Shown: positions 21,495-25,050 of the stretch, one piece after another | Position numbering within the stretch: position 1 is the first letter of the stretch | How the letters are laid out: each line of letters starts with the position of its first letter | Virus record (IMG/VR): IMGVR_UViG_3300048033_000542 | Span: 1 to 25,050 of that record | DNA length: 25,050 bases | Strand: one strand, 5' to 3' | Source of the DNA: a virus | The notes under the pieces: generated by a model | Database searches by the model: none | Seen by the model: the letters and a program-made list of their open reading frames with translations, nothing else | What the model was told of the DNA's origin: nothing | Translations under genes and position numbers: made by a program

Positions 21495-21830
21495 ATGTCA
21501 GCAAAATATGACCTCGTTCTTTACCAAGGAGCGACATTCAACCGAACATTAGAAGTTAAAGACAACAATTCCGCCGCTGTAGACATCACAAACTACACAT
21601 TCGCTGGTCAGATAAGAACATCTGCTCTTAGCGGTACAGTAGCAGGAACATTTACAATCACCATTACAAGTGCCGCCAATGGCAGAGTAACTTGGACAAT
21701 GAGTGCAACAAATACAGCATTATTACCAGCACAACAATGTGTTTATGACTTAGAGATGACTCAAGCAAACGGTGATGTTGTAAGATTACTTGAAGGATAC
21801 GTAGACATCAAGCCGAATGTAACACGTTAA
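21495..21830 (+). CDS. Tail appendage protein with BppU-type N-terminal domain
   Basis: The 111-residue protein reads KYDLVLYQGATFNRTLEVKD, then VDITNYTFAGQIRTS, then a beta-rich end with VYDLEMTQANGDVVRLLEGY. The DLVxYQGATF start plus the INxY.AxxQIR strand is the pattern of N-terminal domains of upper baseplate/BppU proteins, which connect fibres to the baseplate. Here the domain is a whole protein. It lies immediately ahead of the long fibre gene and probably forms the fibre's attachment collar. AGGAG precedes the start. Confidence 0.78.
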   Translation: MSAKYDLVLYQGATFNRTLEVKDNNSAAVDITNYTFAGQIRTSALSGTVAGTFTITITSAANGRVTWTMSATNTALLPAQQCVYDLEMTQANGDVVRLLEGYVDIKPNVTR

Positions 21831-21845
21831 TAATAGGAGAACACA

Positions 21846-24800
21846 ATGTCAGGAGAAGTATTAAATCTAACTGTCACAGAACAAACTCTCTTTAATTTAA
21901 CAATTACAGCAGATGATTCTACAGTAACAGAAGTACAAACAACAACAGATAACATAATCATTAACACATCAATGGATGAAATTGATGCGACAATGGTTAA
22001 TAACGGTACAGGTCTAGGCGTTTACAAACAAAAAGACATGACCAAATTCATCATGAGGTCTATTACCGATGATGACAAAACAATAGACACATCGTTACAA
22101 AACAGTAATGATGAAATAAGAATTAAACTACCCGATGCGGGCATCTCAACACCTGACAACTTCCAGATTAACGCAGATAGCGACAGTTCAGCGAAGATAG
22201 AACTGCCTGGTCCGACTGTAGACCTTAGTAAAGCGAAACTATTAACAGATTTAGATGTAAACAGTAAAGATTTAGACAGTGTAGCAACAATAACAGCAAC
22301 AACAGGCGCAATTACAACTGTAAATGCGACAACAATCAACACAAGTGACTTAAATGTGAGTGATGACTTAGTTGTCACTGATGATTTAACTGTTCATGGT
22401 GGTGTTCAGATTGCTGAAAACCTAGATGTGTATGGTAATGCAACATTCAATGAAAACATCAATCAATCTATTGGCAAAACAGCAACATTGCCAACATTAA
22501 ACTCATCTAACATATCCGGCGGCAATGTAACAATCTCAAATGCGAATATTAATGGTGGTGAGATTGACAATACAACAGTGGGCGCTGGTGGTTCATCTTC
22601 AGGACGATTTACAACACTTGAATCAGCATCAGTTGATATTAATGGTGGTGCTATTGACGGAACAACTATTGGTGCTACGACACCATCAACAATCGTAACA
22701 ACAGATTTAACAGCAACAACAGTAGACATCAACGCTGGTACAATAGACAATACAACAATAGGTGCAACGACTCCTTCAACAATCGTAACAACGAATTTAA
22801 CAGCCACAACGGCTGATATCAATGCAGGTACAATTGATAACACAGTTATCGGAGCAACAACTCCTGTAGCAGGAACATTCACAACAGCAACAGCAACAAC
22901 TGGTGTTATTACAACAGTTAACGCAACAGATGTAAATGTGAGTGACGATTTAGTCGTAACAGATGACGCTTCAGTTGGTGGTGACCTAGGGGTTACTGGA
23001 AACACAGTCTTAACAGGCAACTTAACTGTTAACGGTACTACAACAACTGTCAACACAGAAACAATTAATCTAGCAGACAATAACATTCTTATTAACTCTA
23101 ATCATACAGGTTCACCAACACAAGATGGTGGTATTACGATTGAAAGAGGAACAAGTGATGATGCTTTATTCCAATGGAATGAAACAACAGACGTATTTGA
23201 GTTCAAAGAAGGTTCATCGTACGCAGACATTAAAGCAGACAAAGCCGAGTTCACAGACACAGTTTCGATTGGTGGAACAACACCAAATGTAGTTGGTGCT
23301 GTTGATTTAGCAGTAGCAGACAGTTTCACAGTTGGCGGTGATATGACTGTTAACGGAACATCACACTTTAGTGTTCTAGGATTTACAAATAGAATTAAAG
23401 TTGACTGTAACACCCTAGCAACAACGAGTGGTCACGGTATTGTTCTTTGGGACTCAACTCGTGCAACCAATGATTTAACAACATCAAATAATGCTGATGA
23501 TATCTTACATCCTAATGGAACAGCCCCTACCTTTGACAGTGGTGACAGTCCAGTTAATTACATAACAAATGAATCTATTGAGATGCATTTAGATGCAATA
23601 GGTACTGGTGGACCTGGCGAAACACATACAAACATCACAGCAGGCAAATTAAATGTTCAACTTGGCGACACAACAGAAGATGGTGAGACAACCATTTATG
23701 GTGGTAACATCGGAGCAACTCGTTCAGTTGTTGTAGGTGGCACAACACCATACATTTCATCAAACAGTTTCTCAAATCCAGGTGGTTTCTTCACAACTGT
23801 AGTTCCTTCTATTGCGACAGGCGAACCTTCTCAAGACCGTCACTGGCATGGTTCTTTTCTTGGTTCAGCAGGCAAAGAATTTGCACAACTCCATGTCAAA
23901 GAGATTTATGGCACAGAGATGCATGGTGATTTAATACCGGGAGAAGATAACGAACATAGTCTAGGTTCAGCAAGTAAACAATGGAAAGAAGTATTCGTTG
24001 GTCCTGGTTCACTGTACATTGATGGGCATAAAGTATTAGGGTCAGATGATTCCGGCACAATCAACATCTCCACGGACACTGGTCAGACACTTGATATCTT
24101 AGCCGGCGGTGGTTCTGGAACAGCGGGTGCTGTAAATATCGCTTCTAGAAGCAATGTAACAAACTTAAACGACACGACAGTTAATCTCGGTCCATCTGTT
24201 GGCGGTGGTTCAATTAACGCTCGTGGAACATTAGAAGCACCAGACCTTCATAACGGTGCATTAGAATTTAGTGGCACACTGATTAACCAAACAGACACCA
24301 ATCAAAACCTAGAGATAAGAACAAATGGTACTGGTTATCTTCACGCAAATGTGGCTGACTTGTATGTTGGTCCTTTAACTGGCGCAGTTAAGATTGATGA
24401 GAGTAGTATCTCTGTATCAAATACAAACGGTGACTTAAATCTAACATCAAACGGTACAGGTACTGTTAACATAGATGACTTTGAGATATCACATTACAGT
24501 CAATTTGGCGAAAACTTTGGTAAGATTAACGCAACTGGAACAGACCAAAACTTATGCTTACAAGCAACCAACGGCACAGGCTACTTCGTAGTCAACTCAC
24601 CTAATCAATACTTTGGTGCCGCATCTGGTGTTAAAATTACGAATGCCCCTGGGTCAGCAACAACACTTAGTGGACATGGTTATCAAGGCGAAGCACTTAA
24701 CATAACTGGTAACTTAAGTGGTAACTTAACAGCAAACGCAACAACAGAGAATTTAACAACAAAGAATGTTAAAGCAAATCCATCAAGTGTAACTATTCCT

Positions 24801-25050
24801 GCGGCACCTAATATGGGCAATTGGGATTATTCAGCAGATACAGGACACGCATTAGTTGGTATCGGAAAATTTATGACTGGGCATCCGATTGTAGGAATAA
24901 CACAAACAGATAATGTTAACGAATCACAGCCGAAAGCGATGTTCTTGGTTAATCATATGGATTACGACCACAGTGGTTCAGGAAGTGCATTAGGCGGACA
25001 CGGAGTAGCAGTAGACTTTAATCTTCAAGATGAAGCAGGCAATTTGCATC
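21846..25050 (+). CDS. Long tail fibre protein, N-terminal and central parts (continues at 1-597)
   Basis: ATG at 21846 follows TAGGAGAA. The frame stays open to the right end and rejoins the left end at the 127-base duplicate. The full protein is 1,224 residues (3,675 bp including stop, counted once across the overlap). It is rich in Thr, Asn, Gly and Val, with many short beta-repeat motifs such as GTIDNTTIGATTPSTIVTT, NLTVNGTTTTVNTETINLAD and later LGSASKQWKEVFVGPGSLYI, all common in trimeric phage fibres. The N-terminal ~100 residues probably bind the virion. No intramolecular chaperone or peptidase is seen at the C-terminus. Confidence 0.85.
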   Translation, partial: MSGEVLNLTVTEQTLFNLTITADDSTVTEVQTTTDNIIINTSMDEIDATMVNNGTGLGVYKQKDMTKFIMRSITDDDKTIDTSLQNSNDEIRIKLPDAGISTPDNFQINADSDSSAKIELPGPTVDLSKAKLLTDLDVNSKDLDSVATITATTGAITTVNATTINTSDLNVSDDLVVTDDLTVHGGVQIAENLDVYGNATFNENINQSIGKTATLPTLNSSNISGGNVTISNANINGGEIDNTTVGAGGSSSGRFTTLESASVDINGGAIDGTTIGATTPSTIVTTDLTATTVDINAGTIDNTTIGATTPSTIVTTNLTATTADINAGTIDNTVIGATTPVAGTFTTATATTGVITTVNATDVNVSDDLVVTDDASVGGDLGVTGNTVLTGNLTVNGTTTTVNTETINLADNNILINSNHTGSPTQDGGITIERGTSDDALFQWNETTDVFEFKEGSSYADIKADKAEFTDTVSIGGTTPNVVGAVDLAVADSFTVGGDMTVNGTSHFSVLGFTNRIKVDCNTLATTSGHGIVLWDSTRATNDLTTSNNADDILHPNGTAPTFDSGDSPVNYITNESIEMHLDAIGTGGPGETHTNITAGKLNVQLGDTTEDGETTIYGGNIGATRSVVVGGTTPYISSNSFSNPGGFFTTVVPSIATGEPSQDRHWHGSFLGSAGKEFAQLHVKEIYGTEMHGDLIPGEDNEHSLGSASKQWKEVFVGPGSLYIDGHKVLGSDDSGTINISTDTGQTLDILAGGGSGTAGAVNIASRSNVTNLNDTTVNLGPSVGGGSINARGTLEAPDLHNGALEFSGTLINQTDTNQNLEIRTNGTGYLHANVADLYVGPLTGAVKIDESSISVSNTNGDLNLTSNGTGTVNIDDFEISHYSQFGENFGKINATGTDQNLCLQATNGTGYFVVNSPNQYFGAASGVKITNAPGSATTLSGHGYQGEALNITGNLSGNLTANATTENLTTKNVKANPSSVTIPAAPNMGNWDYSADTGHALVGIGKFMTGHPIVGITQTDNVNESQPKAMFLVNHMDYDHSGSGSALGGHGVAVDFNLQDEAGNLH
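22674..22853 (+). repeat. 90-bp in-frame tandem repeat within the fibre, two units
   Basis: Units begin at 22674 and 22764 and each encode 30 residues (ATTPSTIVTT, a variable NL/DL, TATT, INAGTIDNT). A further partial copy follows. Synonymous differences between units show they have diverged under selection for the protein repeat, unlike the nearly identical 54-bp units of the other fibre. Confidence 0.8.
24924..25050 (+). repeat. 127-bp exact terminal duplication (matches 1-127)
   Basis: The last 127 bases equal the first 127. The repeat starts and stops inside a coding frame, and 127 is a common largest k-mer in short-read assemblers. It most likely reflects overlap closure of a circular (or circularly permuted) genome rather than a physical terminal repeat. 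Confidence 0.93.

Noticed and set aside
22463-23086. 207-codon open frame on the - strand within the fibre gene
   Set aside because: It is the antisense of a Thr/Asn/Val repeat region, giving a low-complexity Val/Pro/Ser product with no ribosome binding site. Every supported gene is on the + strand.

Overview
The window is almost certainly one complete, circularly assembled phage genome. Its first 127 bases are repeated exactly as its last 127 bases, so the unique length is 24,923 bp and the long tail-fibre gene runs through the ends (21846 to the end, then on to 597). Every gene is on the + strand. The DNA is AT-rich. The gene order (terminase, portal, scaffold, capsid, connectors, tail tube, frameshifted tail chaperone, tape measure, tail tip, fibres) is that of a small long-tailed siphophage. 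Host-type sigma70 promoters (TTGACw-N17-TAnnnT with an extended -10 TG) and GGAG ribosome binding sites suggest a low-GC proteobacterial host, probably in an aquatic setting. The host cannot be named from the sequence.

Layout. 1-597 is the end of the tail fibre. 599-15143 is the packaging, head and tail module: XhlA-like membrane protein, small and large terminase, portal, scaffold, HK97-fold capsid, head-tail connectors, tail tube, tail assembly chaperone with a -1 frameshift, tape measure, tail tip, and a repeat-containing fibre. A GNAT-like protein sits inside the tail-tip operon. Two small unknown genes follow (15143-15669). 15670-21362 is the accessory/early region. It holds five matching promoters, small mostly unknown genes, a radical SAM/SPASM protein, an HNH-like protein, and an unusually large amount of structured non-coding sequence. 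21363 onward holds a 40-residue membrane peptide, a BppU-type N-terminal-domain protein and the 1,224-residue fibre.

What stands out is RNA. The accessory region devotes roughly 1.3 kb of about 5.7 kb to non-coding sequence with strong, mostly wobble-tolerant helices. A ~270-nt RNA is made of two back-to-back long hairpins and ends in a U-tract. A ~600-nt promoter-driven RNA has many local hairpins, GNRA tetraloops and a possible pseudoknot; its size recalls ornate large phage RNAs such as GOLLD and ROOL, but I cannot assign it to either. A ~145-nt four-hairpin element carries a tandemly repeated palindrome. Three of the five promoters place their predicted +1 on or within one base of a long 5' hairpin.

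No DNA polymerase, helicase, primase, integrase, repressor or recognisable endolysin is visible. Replication must lean on the host, and the lysis functions are either in the unassigned small genes or unrecognised.
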